Shown: positions 44,383 through 57,569 of the stretch, piece after piece
Layout of the letters: every line of letters starts with the position of its first letter
How positions within the stretch are numbered: the first letter of the stretch is position 1
From: an uncultured Planctomycetia bacterium
GTDB taxonomy: Bacteria; Planctomycetota; UBA1135; GCA-002686595
DNA length: 64,000 nucleotides
Direction of reading: 5' to 3'
NCBI GenBank assembly: GCA_937952135.1
Contig: CALFYL010000407.1
Span: 1 to 64,000, forward strand
The notes under the pieces: model-generated
The model's database searches: none
Told to the model about the DNA's origin: nothing
Seen by the model: the letters and a program-made list of their open reading frames with translations, nothing else
Translations under genes and position numbers: made by a program

Positions 44383-44384
44383 CG

Positions 44385-46001
44385 CTACTTCGCCTTGTAG
44401 TCGAGCTTCTCGACGAAGCTGCGCCACTCGGACTGCAGCTCCTCGAAGTTCACGCCCGCGAACGCGAGCTCGAGCGCGTACTTGCGCGCGCGCTGGCCGG
44501 CGCCTTCGCGCTCCTGCGGCTGGTCGGCGAGCCCTCGCTTGCCGAGCAACTCGAGCTGGCGCGAGTAGTCCTCCTTGAGCGCCGCGAAGTACGTGTCGAG
44601 GATCTTCGACCAGATGGCGTGCTTCTGCACGACGGGCGATTTGCGCAGGAAATAGACCATCGACCACGCCTGCGCGTAGCACTGCCCGATGCGCGAAGGG
44701 TCGTAGAACTGCGCGCGCTCGAAACCGACGATGTCCTTCCAGGGGATGATCCGGTTGCGCTCGAGGAGCTGCTGCACGTAGCCGATGCGCCACGGATTGA
44801 GGCCGATCGACGCGACCTTGCCGCCGCGCACGTTGGCGCCCGAGAAGTAATCGCCGTGGCCTTCGTTGAACCAGTAGTGCGGCGGCACCGCGCCCGCCGA
44901 GTAGAAGATGTACTGATGCAGCGCCTCGTGGTAGAGCACGATGAACGTGTTCGCCTCGCCCGTCGCGCGCTTGCCCTTCTCCTTCACCGTCGCGTCGTAG
45001 AACACGAGCTCCTCGGACTGCGAATTCCAATACCCCGCGCTGCCCGGCATGCCGCCGTAGGCCATGTACTCGCCGCGGTCCTTGCACACGCGCACCACCG
45101 ACACGGCGTCGATCGGGCCCGCCGGCGGAAACAGCTTGAGGTACTCCTTGCGGATGGCCTCGATGTCGGCGCAGATCGCGCGCACCAGCGGCTGGTCGGG
45201 CGTGTGGTGGACGACGATGAAGTTCTCGGTGTCCTCGGCCTTCCAGCCGCGCACGAGCTGCGAGCGCGCCTTCACGCGGAACTCCACGCCGCGCAGGTTC
45301 GAGCTGCGGTAGCGCTGCGCCAGTTTCTCGAGGTTCGAGCCCTCGGGCTCGTCGAAGTCCGCGTGCTCGGCGATGTAGCGCCAGATCTTCGCCTGCTCGT
45401 CGAGGTCGTTCGCCGCGCACTCGCCGATGAACGCGATCGTGCGCTTCTGCGGAAGCTCGAACACGTACGCCCACGCCACTCCCTGCGGCCTCGCGTCCTC
45501 CTTCGGCGCGAGCTGCACGATGCGCGCCGGATAACCCGAGCGCGTCTTGCCCGGCTCGCCGCGTCCGAGCGCCCACGGCGTGCGCTGCTCGAGAAAGCGC
45601 TCCAGCGAATTGATCGTCGGCTTCGGCGGCGGCACGGGCGCGCGCGGCATCGGCGCCGCCTTCGTTCGCCCCTCTTCCTCCGGCGGCGCGTCGGGCGGCG
45701 GCCCGTCGGGTTGTGCGTTCGCGCCCGGCGGCGGCGGATCGGGCACGTAGTCGATCCACACCACGCTGAGCTGCGGCCGCACCTTGCGCGCGTTCTTCGG
45801 GTCCTTCGGCGCGCGCTCGATGTAGTAGAGCACCACGTGCTCTTCGTCGGGCTGCGTCGGCACCTCCTCGTAGTCGCGCGCCCGCGGCAGCGTGACGCCG
45901 ATGTCGGGGTGCTTCTCGGTGGTGTAGCCGCCCTGGGCGGGCGCGGAGGGTGCGAGCAACGCGACGAGCGCGAAGACAGCGAGCGAGGTGGAGCGAAGCA
46001 T
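44385..46001 (-). CDS. Secreted gluzincin-like metalloprotease (peptidase MA/DUF1570 type)
   Basis: A 538-residue exported protein with a signal peptide (about 1-23, LVALLAPSAPAQ). The zinc motif HEALH occurs in LYHEALHQYIFYSAG (about 354-358), followed 17 residues later by the third-ligand-type NEGHGDYFSG, the arrangement of peptidase MA and DUF1570-like gluzincins. The N-terminal half contains a Pro-rich insert (VPDPPPPGANAQPDGPPPD). An NFIVVHHTPDQPLVRAICADIEAIRKEYLKLFPP segment resembles the domain preceding the zinc site in these families. The ATG at 46001 gives a clean signal peptide. It probably acts on periplasmic or outer proteins; the substrate is unknown. Confidence 0.8.
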   Translation of the reverse strand: MLRSTSLAVFALVALLAPSAPAQGGYTTEKHPDIGVTLPRARDYEEVPTQPDEEHVVLYYIERAPKDPKNARKVRPQLSVVWIDYVPDPPPPGANAQPDGPPPDAPPEEEGRTKAAPMPRAPVPPPKPTINSLERFLEQRTPWALGRGEPGKTRSGYPARIVQLAPKEDARPQGVAWAYVFELPQKRTIAFIGECAANDLDEQAKIWRYIAEHADFDEPEGSNLEKLAQRYRSSNLRGVEFRVKARSQLVRGWKAEDTENFIVVHHTPDQPLVRAICADIEAIRKEYLKLFPPAGPIDAVSVVRVCKDRGEYMAYGGMPGSAGYWNSQSEELVFYDATVKEKGKRATGEANTFIVLYHEALHQYIFYSAGAVPPHYWFNEGHGDYFSGANVRGGKVASIGLNPWRIGYVQQLLERNRIIPWKDIVGFERAQFYDPSRIGQCYAQAWSMVYFLRKSPVVQKHAIWSKILDTYFAALKEDYSRQLELLGKRGLADQPQEREGAGQRARKYALELAFAGVNFEELQSEWRSFVEKLDYKAK

Positions 46002-46067
46002 CGGGAGCCGCCCACTTTGCATCGAACTCGCGGGTTCGCCAAGCCCCCGCCCAGCGCGCGAATCCGC

Positions 46068-46119
46068 GCTCGATTCGGGCGCTCGATTCGGCCGCTCGAG
46101 TCGGCCGCTCAGGTCGGCG
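46068..46119 (+). repeat. Four-copy 13-bp tandem repeat between two exported-protein genes
   Basis: Units GCTCGATTCGGGC, GCTCGATTCGGCC, GCTCGAGTCGGCC and GCTCAGGTCGGCG in tandem. Non-coding spacer between the thioredoxin-like gene and the metalloprotease gene. Confidence 0.85.
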
Positions 46120-46157
46120 CGCCGATCCGCACGGAACACGCGCGCAAGCAGCGACAG

Positions 46158-47279
46158 CTACTTCCGCGGCGCGAGCGCCTCGAAGCTCTCGAGCCACGCG
46201 AGCGCCTGCTTCGCACCGGGCGCGTCCGGCGCCTTCGCGTACTTCGCGAGCTCGCGCGCGAACTTCTGCCCCGCCTTGTCGTGCAGCGCCGGGAACGTCG
46301 GCGGGCGCTGCGCCGCGAGCTCGTACCACTGCGCCCACGCGCGGTTCTCGGGCCCTTTGTTCGTGTGGACGCCGATGTACATCTCGAGCTGGTCGCAGCG
46401 GCCGCTCTCCTCGCCCTTGCCGAACGCCTTGCGGACCTGCGGCATCAGCTTCTGGAACTTCTCGCCGTCGCCGGCGCCGCCGCACACCTCGAGCGCGTCC
46501 ATCAACTGCTTGCGCGACGCTTCGAGCCGTTCGAGCAACCTCTGCGCGTCGTCGCGAACGCGCTGCGCCTCGGGCGTCGACTTCGAGCCGAGCTTCTTCA
46601 GCACCGACTGCACCTGGGGCGCGACAACGGAGAGCTCGCCGAGCGAATACGCCTTCACCGCCTCGGAGAGCTCGTGCACGAACGGCTGCTCGAGCGGCGC
46701 CAAGACCGGCGCGTCGAGCGCCTTGCGAACCGCCTCGAGGTAGTCCGCGCGCTTCGTCGCCGCATCGCCCTTCCACACGATGCCGCCCGCGCGCGAGATC
46801 ACGTACGCGTGGCTGAGGCTCGGCTGCGAGAGCATGTCGAGGTACGGCGTGTCCTCGGCGAAGTAGCTCGCCCAGCCGATCGCGTGCCGGATGCCGAGCT
46901 TGCGCGCTTCGGCCAGGATTTGCTCCTGCGTGTCCTCGCCCCAGGGCCCGGTGAACGACACGACGCACAACTCGCCGGGATTCGACGCGCGCAAGGCGAT
47001 CGCCGTCGGCACGGCGCTCTTCACGCACGAGTCGCAGTAGTGGCCATAGCTCGTCACGACCACGACCTTGCCGCGCATCGCGAGCAGATCCGGCGCCTTT
47101 CCGCCTGCGTCTTCGTCGAGCTGCAGCCACCCGAGTCCGCCGAGCGGCGGCGCGACCTCGCCGACCTGCGGCGGCCGCGCTTTCACCTCGTCGTCGCCGG
47201 CCATCGCTCGCACAGGCGAACCCCCGGCGCACACCACGAGACACAGCACACGTGAAAACGAGAGCATCGACAGGGACAT
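46158..47279 (-). CDS. Exported TlpA-like thioredoxin-fold protein
   Basis: A 373-residue protein. The N-terminal hydrophobic stretch (MLSFSRVLCLVVCAGGSPVRA) looks like a signal peptide. The thioredoxin-like domain (about 35-170) has VVVVTSYGHYCDSCVKSAVP with the redox-type pair CDSC, and a later AYVISRAGGIVWKG as in TlpA/AhpC-type folds. The C-terminal 200 residues are helical and charged, with no recognised domain. The start at 47279 is fixed by GGAGG 5 nt upstream; the longer ATG at 47297 would put the ribosome binding site inside the gene. The same-strand metalloprotease gene follows. Confidence 0.8.
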   Translation of the reverse strand: MSLSMLSFSRVLCLVVCAGGSPVRAMAGDDEVKARPPQVGEVAPPLGGLGWLQLDEDAGGKAPDLLAMRGKVVVVTSYGHYCDSCVKSAVPTAIALRASNPGELCVVSFTGPWGEDTQEQILAEARKLGIRHAIGWASYFAEDTPYLDMLSQPSLSHAYVISRAGGIVWKGDAATKRADYLEAVRKALDAPVLAPLEQPFVHELSEAVKAYSLGELSVVAPQVQSVLKKLGSKSTPEAQRVRDDAQRLLERLEASRKQLMDALEVCGGAGDGEKFQKLMPQVRKAFGKGEESGRCDQLEMYIGVHTNKGPENRAWAQWYELAAQRPPTFPALHDKAGQKFARELAKYAKAPDAPGAKQALAWLESFEALAPRK

Positions 47280-47373
47280 GAGCGCCTCCGTGGGCAACGA
47301 GGGTCCGACGGAATCGACAACACGGAGCGCGCGGCGCCCTCAACCGAGTCGGATTTCGTTCGCGCCGCGCGCT

Positions 47374-48852
47374 TCAGCGCGGAATCACGACGCGCAGCGG
47401 GCCCTCGGCGCCGGCGGGAGGGAGCGTCACCATGACTTCGTCCTCGCGAAACTCGCCGGCCGGTGAGACGCCCACGGTGACGAGGCCGCCGACGTGGCGC
47501 AGCCGCAAGCGGCCGTCGACGAGCGGGAAGAAGCGGCCGGCGTGCGCGCTCTCGAGGTGCGCTTCGAGGCGCCGGCCGGGCGGTGCGTAAGCGCGGCCAT
47601 CGGGGTCGCGCACGCTCGCGACGCCTTCGTGGATCTGGCCCTGCTCGTCGACGAGCTCGAGCTCGTACTCGCGGCCGGGGTCGACGCGGATCGCGACCTC
47701 CAGAGGCTGGCCGAAGGTGAACGGATCGAGCTCGTGCACGTGGTGGTGCGGGTAGTCCGCGCGACCGGGGTGGACGACGAATCCGAAGGCCGTTCGCGGG
47801 CCGGCGGCGGGATCGGGCGACGCGACCACGAAGCGTCCGTCGGAGTCCGTCGTCGCCGCCGGGCGCGTGCTCGAGGCCGCGAAGAGGAAGTTGCCGATCT
47901 CGCCGGCGCGCGCGCCGAGCAGTCCGAACTGCAGCGCGTAGCCGCGCTCCTCGACGAAGGGCGCGAACACGCTCACGAGCGCACCGGCGAGCGGTTCTCC
48001 GCCGGCGCCGACGACGCGGCCGCGGAGCGTCGGGCCGATGCGGTCGAGGAAGACGTGCACGCAGCCGTCGCCCTGCGCCAGTTGCACGAACTCCGCCTGG
48101 CGCGCGTCGACGCGCAACGCCGCGGCGGCGAAACCTTCCGCTTCGACGAAGAGCATCTGCTGCCTCCACGGCGCGGCGCCGACCGAGCAGCGGCCCTCGT
48201 GATCGGTGACGTTCCACGCGAGCGGCGCGCCGGAACTCCACGTGCGTTGATCGACGCCGTCGGCATCGCCGAGCGCGACGGCGACGCGCGCGTTCTCCAG
48301 CGGCTGCACCACGCCTTCGACGAGGTTCCACACGCGGACGCACAGCGGCGTGGCGCTTACGAGCACGTGGTCCGCTCGCGGCGCGGCGTCGGGCGCGAGC
48401 TCGAGCTCGGCGCGCCACGACAGGAACCCCGCGGGAGCTTCGCCGCCGAGCTGCCACGTGCCGCTCTCGACGAGAAATTCGAACTGCCCTTCCGCGTCGG
48501 TGCGCTGCTCGACCGGCGCCGCGCCGCGCGAGTGCCCGAACAGGCGCACGAGCACGCCGGACGCAGGCGCGCCGCCCTCGAAGGTCACGCGCCCGAGAAC
48601 CGCTGCGATCCCCGCGCTCGGATCCGCTTCGCGCCGCGGCGAGGGAACGAGCGGCGCATCTTCGACCGGCGCGGGCGGCGAGGTCTCCGGCGACGGCGCG
48701 CCCGCGTCAGCGGGCGCTGCGGTCGAACTCGTCCGCGACGCTCTTCCCGCCTGCGCGGCCTCGTCCCCGCCCGAGCTCGGACGCGTGGCGAGCCATAGGA
48801 GCGCCGCGGCGAGCACCACCACCGTCGTCAACAGAAGAACACGCGCGCGCAT
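47374..48852 (-). CDS. Membrane-anchored carboxypeptidase-regulatory-like repeat protein
   Basis: A 492-residue protein of unknown function. One N-terminal membrane helix (about 4-22, VLLLTTVVVLAAALLWLAT), a Ser/Pro/Ala linker (about 25-80), then at least two Ig-like carboxypeptidase-regulatory domains: VLGRVTFEGGAPASGVLVRLFG...TDAEGQFEFLV and LRGRVVGAGGEPLAGALVSVFA...TDSDGRFVVAS. These usually act as structural or binding modules. It has the same plan as the 42627 protein, suggesting paralogy. It is divergent from the ABC-F gene. Confidence 0.7.
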   Translation of the reverse strand: MRARVLLLTTVVVLAAALLWLATRPSSGGDEAAQAGRASRTSSTAAPADAGAPSPETSPPAPVEDAPLVPSPRREADPSAGIAAVLGRVTFEGGAPASGVLVRLFGHSRGAAPVEQRTDAEGQFEFLVESGTWQLGGEAPAGFLSWRAELELAPDAAPRADHVLVSATPLCVRVWNLVEGVVQPLENARVAVALGDADGVDQRTWSSGAPLAWNVTDHEGRCSVGAAPWRQQMLFVEAEGFAAAALRVDARQAEFVQLAQGDGCVHVFLDRIGPTLRGRVVGAGGEPLAGALVSVFAPFVEERGYALQFGLLGARAGEIGNFLFAASSTRPAATTDSDGRFVVASPDPAAGPRTAFGFVVHPGRADYPHHHVHELDPFTFGQPLEVAIRVDPGREYELELVDEQGQIHEGVASVRDPDGRAYAPPGRRLEAHLESAHAGRFFPLVDGRLRLRHVGGLVTVGVSPAGEFREDEVMVTLPPAGAEGPLRVVIPR

Positions 48853-48938
48853 CGTTCGAACTCGAGACCGCGTCGACCGCAGCCCGAAGAAGTTCGATGG
48901 CGCGGCGGCGCAACGCGCGGCATCCTACTCGCCCTCCC

Positions 48939-50852
<1,914 letters not shown>

Positions 50853-50853
50853 T

Positions 50854-50874
50854 CGAGCTCCTCACGGGAGCTCG
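50854..50874. terminator. Hairpin between ABC-F and sigma factor genes
   Basis: Perfect 8-bp stem CGAGCTCC / GGAGCTCG with a 5-nt loop, immediately after the ABC-F stop and before the convergent sigma factor stop. Likely bidirectional terminator. Confidence 0.55.
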
Positions 50875-50884
50875 CGGCGACGAC

Positions 50885-51436
50885 TCACGACCCGAGCTCG
50901 CGGTGCAGCCAGGCGCGCGCCATGGCCCACTCGCGCTCGACCGTGTAGGCGTTCACGCCGAGGGTTTGCGCGGTCTCCTCCACCGTCAAGCCCGCGAAGA
51001 AGCGCAGCTCGACGACGCGCGCCATGCGCGGATCGAGCTCCGCGAGCCGCCCGAGCGCCGAATCGAGCGCGAGCAAGTCGACCGTCTCCTGCGCCGCGAG
51101 CTCGTCGGCGTGGAGCGTGATGCGCGTCATGCCGCCGCCGCGCTTGAGCCGCGCCGCCTGGCGCGCGTGATCGACGAGCAGCGTTCGAATCGCCGTCGCG
51201 GCGAGCGACAGCAGCTCGGTGCGCGGCAAGTCGCCCGCCAGCGCGCTTCGCCGCAGCTTGAGGTAGCACTCGTGGACCAGCTCCGTCGGGTCCATCAGCG
51301 GCTGACCCGCGCGCACACGCACCGCGCGCCGCGCCAGGGAATGCAGCGCTTCGTAGATCTCCGACAAGCGATGGTCCAGCCCATCGTCGTCGGAGGGACG
51401 GCCGTCCGTCGGCGGTTCGGTGGTGTCGCGAGCCAA
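50885..51436 (-). CDS. ECF-family sigma factor, divergent from a kinase
   Basis: A 183-residue sigma factor. Region 2 shows MDPTELVHECYLKLRRS and AATAIRTLLVDHARQAARLKRGGG, the kinase-linked ECF type also seen at 28220. Region 4 is LDPRMARVVELRFFAGLTVEETAQTLGVNAYTVEREWAMARAWL. Open sequence extends to a GTG at 51490 and an ATG at 51481, but a TATGCT -10-like hexamer overlaps those codons and a GGAGG sits 4 nt before the TTG at 51436, so I prefer the TTG. It is divergent from the kinase at 51565 with a short shared promoter region. Confidence 0.85.
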   Translation of the reverse strand: MARDTTEPPTDGRPSDDDGLDHRLSEIYEALHSLARRAVRVRAGQPLMDPTELVHECYLKLRRSALAGDLPRTELLSLAATAIRTLLVDHARQAARLKRGGGMTRITLHADELAAQETVDLLALDSALGRLAELDPRMARVVELRFFAGLTVEETAQTLGVNAYTVEREWAMARAWLHRELGS

Positions 51437-51476
51437 GGGTCCTCCAACCCCAGGGGGGAAGCCCTGCGGCGCACGG

Positions 51477-51482
51477 AGCATA
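51477..51482 (-). promoter_or_regulatory. Candidate -10 TATGCT for the sigma factor gene
   Basis: TATGCT lies about 40 nt upstream of the preferred TTG start and overlaps the alternative ATG at 51481, arguing against that ATG. Confidence 0.4.
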
Positions 51483-51564
51483 GCAGGCACGAACGCGCGA
51501 GGCGCCGCGCCGATCGCGCGCGAGTTGCTCGAATCGCCGCGCGGTGCGACGATCGGCGCCGGGC

Positions 51565-53916
<2,352 letters not shown>

Positions 53917-56127
53917 TCACTTCGAGGTCGTCGCGCGCAACGAGTCGCGGCCGAGCTCGCGGCCGCTCCGCGCGTCGAGCTGCCCGAACTCGAGCACGCC
54001 CGTCGGGCACATCTGCACGCACGCCGAGCAGCGCACGCACTCGGGGTCCTCCATCGGCTGGCCCTTGTTCGCGAACGCCATCACGTCGATGCCCTGGTGG
54101 CAGACGCTGGTGCACACGTTGCAGGAGATGCACTTCTTCTTGTCGGCGAAGATGCGAAAGCGCGAGAAGCGCGTGTACACATGCATCAAAGCCGCGAGCG
54201 GGCAGGCGAAGCGGCACCACACGCGCCCGCTGAACCAGAAGTAGAACCCGACTCCGACGATGCCCGCGAGTCCGAGGTCGACGATGTGGTAGTAGCCGCT
54301 GGTCATCGCGCTCGCCGCCGAGGCGAACGCACGGCCCAAGCCGCTCTCGGGCGCGCTCCAAGCCACACCGCGCAGCGCGAAGATCGCGAACGCCAGCACG
54401 AGCACGACCTGGCCGACGATGTTGAGCCGGTTCCAGCGCGGCCCGTGCGGCATCTTCGTGCGGTAGGCGTCGCCGAGCGTCTCCGCGAGCGCGCCGCACG
54501 AGCAGATCCAACTGCAGTAGGCGCCCTTGCCCCAGCGCCACACGATCAGCGGGATGATCACGAACGTCTGCACGAGGCTGATCGCGAGCCAAGCCCAGAG
54601 CGGTTCGCTGGTGAACACGTTCCAGATGAACAGCGGCCACGCGAGCACGAGCCCGAACGCGCGCCAGTACTCGCGGCCGTGGCCGTAGTCGGCGCCCGGG
54701 AACAGCGCGTCGGCGAAGCTCTCGCCCCATCCGTCGTCGAAGGCGCCGTTGTGACCCGCGAGCGGCAGCGCGAGGTACGGCAGCAGGAACAGCGGCACGA
54801 CCTGGATCGCCATCAGGCACCAGGTCTGCACGCGCACGTAGGGCGTCGGGCGCTTGCGCATTCGCGCGAAGCCGAACAGCACGACGCACAGGCAATACGC
54901 GAACGAGTAGTAGAAGCCCGGCTCGTCGAGCGTGATCGCGAGCGTGCCCAGCAAGCTCGCGGGATCGCTCGCGGAGCTCGCCCAGCTCTTCAAACCCGCT
55001 CCCATGTCGTACGGGAACCAGCCGCGGGCTTCGAAGGCCGCTTTGAACTTGTCGGCCTTCCACAGGTACAGGAAGACACAGAAGGCGAGGAACGCGGCGA
55101 AGGAGAGCTTCGTCGACGTGCGCCACTCGCCGCGGATCGGAACGCCGGAGCGGCGGAAGAAGTCGAGCGGCGGTTCGCGGCCGAGCATCGGGAACACGAC
55201 GTCGGCGCGCACGCGCTCGACGGCGCCGGCGCCGTTCGACAGTTCGACCGCGTCGCGATCGAGGCTCTTGACGGTCGTCTCGAGCAGCACGCGCACGTTC
55301 CCTTCCGCTCGAACGGCCGCGACGTTTTCGGGCTTCGCGCGTGAGAATTCCGCGCCCCGGTACGACAGCGTCACGCGCGCGCCGCTCTTCGCGAGCGCCG
55401 CCGCGGTTTCGAGCGCCGTGTCGCCGCCGCCGACGACGAGCACGTCTTTGTCCGCGTAATCCGCCGGGTCGTGCAAGCGGTTGAAGACGTGCGGCAGCTC
55501 CTCGCCGGGCGCGCCGAGCTTGCGGTAGTTGCCCGAGCGGCCGATCGCCACCACCACGCGCCGCGCGCGCACGCGCTCGCCGCCTTCGAGCACGACTTCG
55601 AGCGCGCCGCGGGCCCGCTCCACGTGTTCGGCCCGCGCGCGCTTCACCTCGATGTCGCGCGTCTGCTCCCGCAACTCGTCGACCAGGGCCTCTTTCACGT
55701 CCGCGGTGAGCGCGAGCTCGCCCGCGGGCTTCAACGCCGTCGGATACAGGAAGATCGGCTTGCGCGCCGGGAAGTTGGCGATCGTCGAGAACGGCTCGTT
55801 CGCCTCGATCACGACGTAGCTCAGCCCCAGCTTGCGCGCTTCGAGCGCCGCCGCCATGCCCGCGACGCTCGCGCCGACGATGGCGACGTCGACCGCGCCG
55901 CTCTCGCGACCCGCCGCGAACTCGGCGTCCGCGTGGAAGCCCTGCACGACGCGCGCGCCTCCGTCGGCGGCGAGCTTGAGCAACGGAACGCCGCTCAGAT
56001 CCCCCACGACGAACAGGCCCGGCACGGCGGTCGAACCGTCGCTCGCGACCTCGGGCAGCGGCTCCACCGTGCCCGCCGGCCAACCGGTGTGGAGCCAGTG
56101 GAGGTACTTGCGAATGGGTTCGAACAT
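53917..56127 (-). CDS. Flavin NAD(P)-reductase fused to NapH-like 4Fe-4S membrane module
   Basis: A 736-residue fusion. Residues 1-75 repeat a reductase C-terminal motif (GLFVVGDLSGVPLLKLAADGG). A full FAD/NAD(P) module follows (about 79-340), with VDVAIVGASVAGMAAALEA, a second nucleotide site VLVVGGGDTALETAAALAKSG and VFPMLGREPPLDFF. After about residue 345 come several membrane helices, Cys-rich loops CSWICSCGAL (near 535) and CRFACPLAAL (near 640) as in NapH/NosR-type proteins, and two 4Fe-4S motifs CISCNVCTSVCHQG and CVRCSACVQMCPTG (about 660-705). It probably passes NAD(P)H electrons through membrane iron-sulfur clusters to an unidentified acceptor. No CxxC disulfide of thioredoxin reductase is visible in the flavin part. 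Confidence 0.85.
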   Translation of the reverse strand: MFEPIRKYLHWLHTGWPAGTVEPLPEVASDGSTAVPGLFVVGDLSGVPLLKLAADGGARVVQGFHADAEFAAGRESGAVDVAIVGASVAGMAAALEARKLGLSYVVIEANEPFSTIANFPARKPIFLYPTALKPAGELALTADVKEALVDELREQTRDIEVKRARAEHVERARGALEVVLEGGERVRARRVVVAIGRSGNYRKLGAPGEELPHVFNRLHDPADYADKDVLVVGGGDTALETAAALAKSGARVTLSYRGAEFSRAKPENVAAVRAEGNVRVLLETTVKSLDRDAVELSNGAGAVERVRADVVFPMLGREPPLDFFRRSGVPIRGEWRTSTKLSFAAFLAFCVFLYLWKADKFKAAFEARGWFPYDMGAGLKSWASSASDPASLLGTLAITLDEPGFYYSFAYCLCVVLFGFARMRKRPTPYVRVQTWCLMAIQVVPLFLLPYLALPLAGHNGAFDDGWGESFADALFPGADYGHGREYWRAFGLVLAWPLFIWNVFTSEPLWAWLAISLVQTFVIIPLIVWRWGKGAYCSWICSCGALAETLGDAYRTKMPHGPRWNRLNIVGQVVLVLAFAIFALRGVAWSAPESGLGRAFASAASAMTSGYYHIVDLGLAGIVGVGFYFWFSGRVWCRFACPLAALMHVYTRFSRFRIFADKKKCISCNVCTSVCHQGIDVMAFANKGQPMEDPECVRCSACVQMCPTGVLEFGQLDARSGRELGRDSLRATTSK

Positions 56128-56190
56128 GGGCCGCAGCGCAGTGCGGACGCTACCAGATGCGACGCGCGCGCTCCCGAGCCCGAGCGGAAA

Positions 56191-56236
56191 CGAAAAGAGC
56201 CCGCCGCAGCCGATTTGGGTCGGATGCGACGGGCTC
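56191..56236 (-). terminator. Rho-independent terminator after the 56253 gene
   Basis: Reading the minus strand, a 12-bp stem with one mismatch (GAGCCCGTCGCA pairing with TGCGGCGGGCTC) is followed by TTTTCGTTT. Plus-strand arms lie at 56197-56208 and 56225-56236. Confidence 0.7.
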
Positions 56237-56252
56237 CTCGCTCATTCCCCTG

Positions 56253-57569
56253 TCACGGAACGATCGTCAGTTCGACCGCATCCGAGAGGTTCGTCGTCTT
56301 CGGCGCCGGCGGGTCGCGGTACCACGCCTGCACGTAGACCTTGTCGCCCGCCGAGAACGGGTTGCCCAGCGAGCCGGGGTGCGCACCCTGGTACGCATTC
56401 CAGTCGAGCGAGAACGCGCCGTTGCACTGGTTCGCGGTTCCGCCGGCGTTCTGCGTACCCGTGCGCTGCGTCGGCGACTTCACGCACAGGAAGCTCGTGC
56501 CCGTGCCCCACGGATTCGGAGCGAAGCCGGTGTTGTCGACGCCGTAGAAGATCAGGCCGAGCTTCTGGCCTTCGAGGCTCGCGACGTCGATCTGGCACGC
56601 GTTCGCGAAGGTGATGCTCGGCTGCGCCGACGCGCTGATCGACGGAACGCAAGCGTTCGTCGACGTGCCGGCGGTGCAGTAGACGGTCGGCGAGTTGCCG
56701 CCGAGGTCGAGCTTGCCGAAGAATTGGCAGCCGCCCGAGGTGTAGACGTTCGTGGTCGTGCCCGAGACGCGGTCGAGGACTTCGACGGCGCCGTTGTCCG
56801 AGATCAGGATGTTGCCGTTGCCGAGCTCGCACACGCCGCGAAGGAAGGTCGCGTTCGCCCAGAAGTTGATCTGCGCGCCGGTCGAGTCGTACTCGTAGGT
56901 GCCGATCGGAGTCGCGAAGCCGACGACGAGAACCGTGTTGGCCGCGGTGACCCACATCTGCTCGGGGCTGTCGATGCCGGTCGAGCCGTTCGAGCTGTGG
57001 AACTCGGGGAGGATCGGCGTTCCGGCGTAGTCGTAGCGGCCGATCTTGTTCGTCGCCGTGAAGTGCGAGACGAGCAGCTCGCCGTTGTATCCGACCACGT
57101 CGAAGGGGCTCGTGCCCGAGTCGGCGACCGAGAACGATCCGAGGCGCACGCCCGCGGGGCTGAACATCACGACCGTGTCGATGGTCGCGCCGTTGCCGGA
57201 GCCGTCGTTGGTGACATACACCGTGCCGTTGACGAACTCTCCGCCGCGGCAGTTGTCCAGCGTCCCCGTCACGGGGTCGATCGTCGCGATCCAGGCGCCG
57301 TTGAGGTCGAAGCGGAAGATTCGGTCGGCGATCTGGTCGAGCACCCAGATCTCGCTACCCACCTGGAACACGTCCTTCGGAGTGCTGAAGTCGTAGGTGA
57401 GCGGGTCGTTGGCGTCGAGGATGAAGTCCGCGTCGATCAGGGCGCCGGTCTGCGCGTCGAACTTGACGATCTTGTCGGCCGTGGAGTCCGGCATGAGGAT
57501 GAACTGCTGCGCGGAGGCGGCCCCGGAGAGCGCAGTGGCAGCGAGGAGGATGGCGGGGGTGCGAATCAT
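56253..57569 (-). CDS. Secreted NHL/propeller-like protein with conserved C-terminal domain
   Basis: A 438-residue exoprotein with a signal peptide (about 1-20, ending GAASA). Residues 22-300 show propeller-like repeated strands (DKIVKFDAQTGALIDADFI, NKIGRYDYAGTPILPEF, GVCELGNGNILISDNGAVEVLD) similar to NHL/SMP repeats. The C-terminal 135 residues carry CTAGTSTNACVPSI, FLCVKSPTQRTG, CNGAFSLDW and YRDPPAPKTTNLSDAVELTIVP, the same kind of end found at 11090 and 15404. Its function is unknown. A rho-independent terminator follows, and the VOC protein gene is divergent from it. Confidence 0.78.
   Translation of the reverse strand: MIRTPAILLAATALSGAASAQQFILMPDSTADKIVKFDAQTGALIDADFILDANDPLTYDFSTPKDVFQVGSEIWVLDQIADRIFRFDLNGAWIATIDPVTGTLDNCRGGEFVNGTVYVTNDGSGNGATIDTVVMFSPAGVRLGSFSVADSGTSPFDVVGYNGELLVSHFTATNKIGRYDYAGTPILPEFHSSNGSTGIDSPEQMWVTAANTVLVVGFATPIGTYEYDSTGAQINFWANATFLRGVCELGNGNILISDNGAVEVLDRVSGTTTNVYTSGGCQFFGKLDLGGNSPTVYCTAGTSTNACVPSISASAQPSITFANACQIDVASLEGQKLGLIFYGVDNTGFAPNPWGTGTSFLCVKSPTQRTGTQNAGGTANQCNGAFSLDWNAYQGAHPGSLGNPFSAGDKVYVQAWYRDPPAPKTTNLSDAVELTIVP

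Noticed and set aside
53917..56127. Plain thioredoxin reductase
   Set aside because: No CxxC redox disulfide in the flavin part, and the C-terminal half is a membrane iron-sulfur module.
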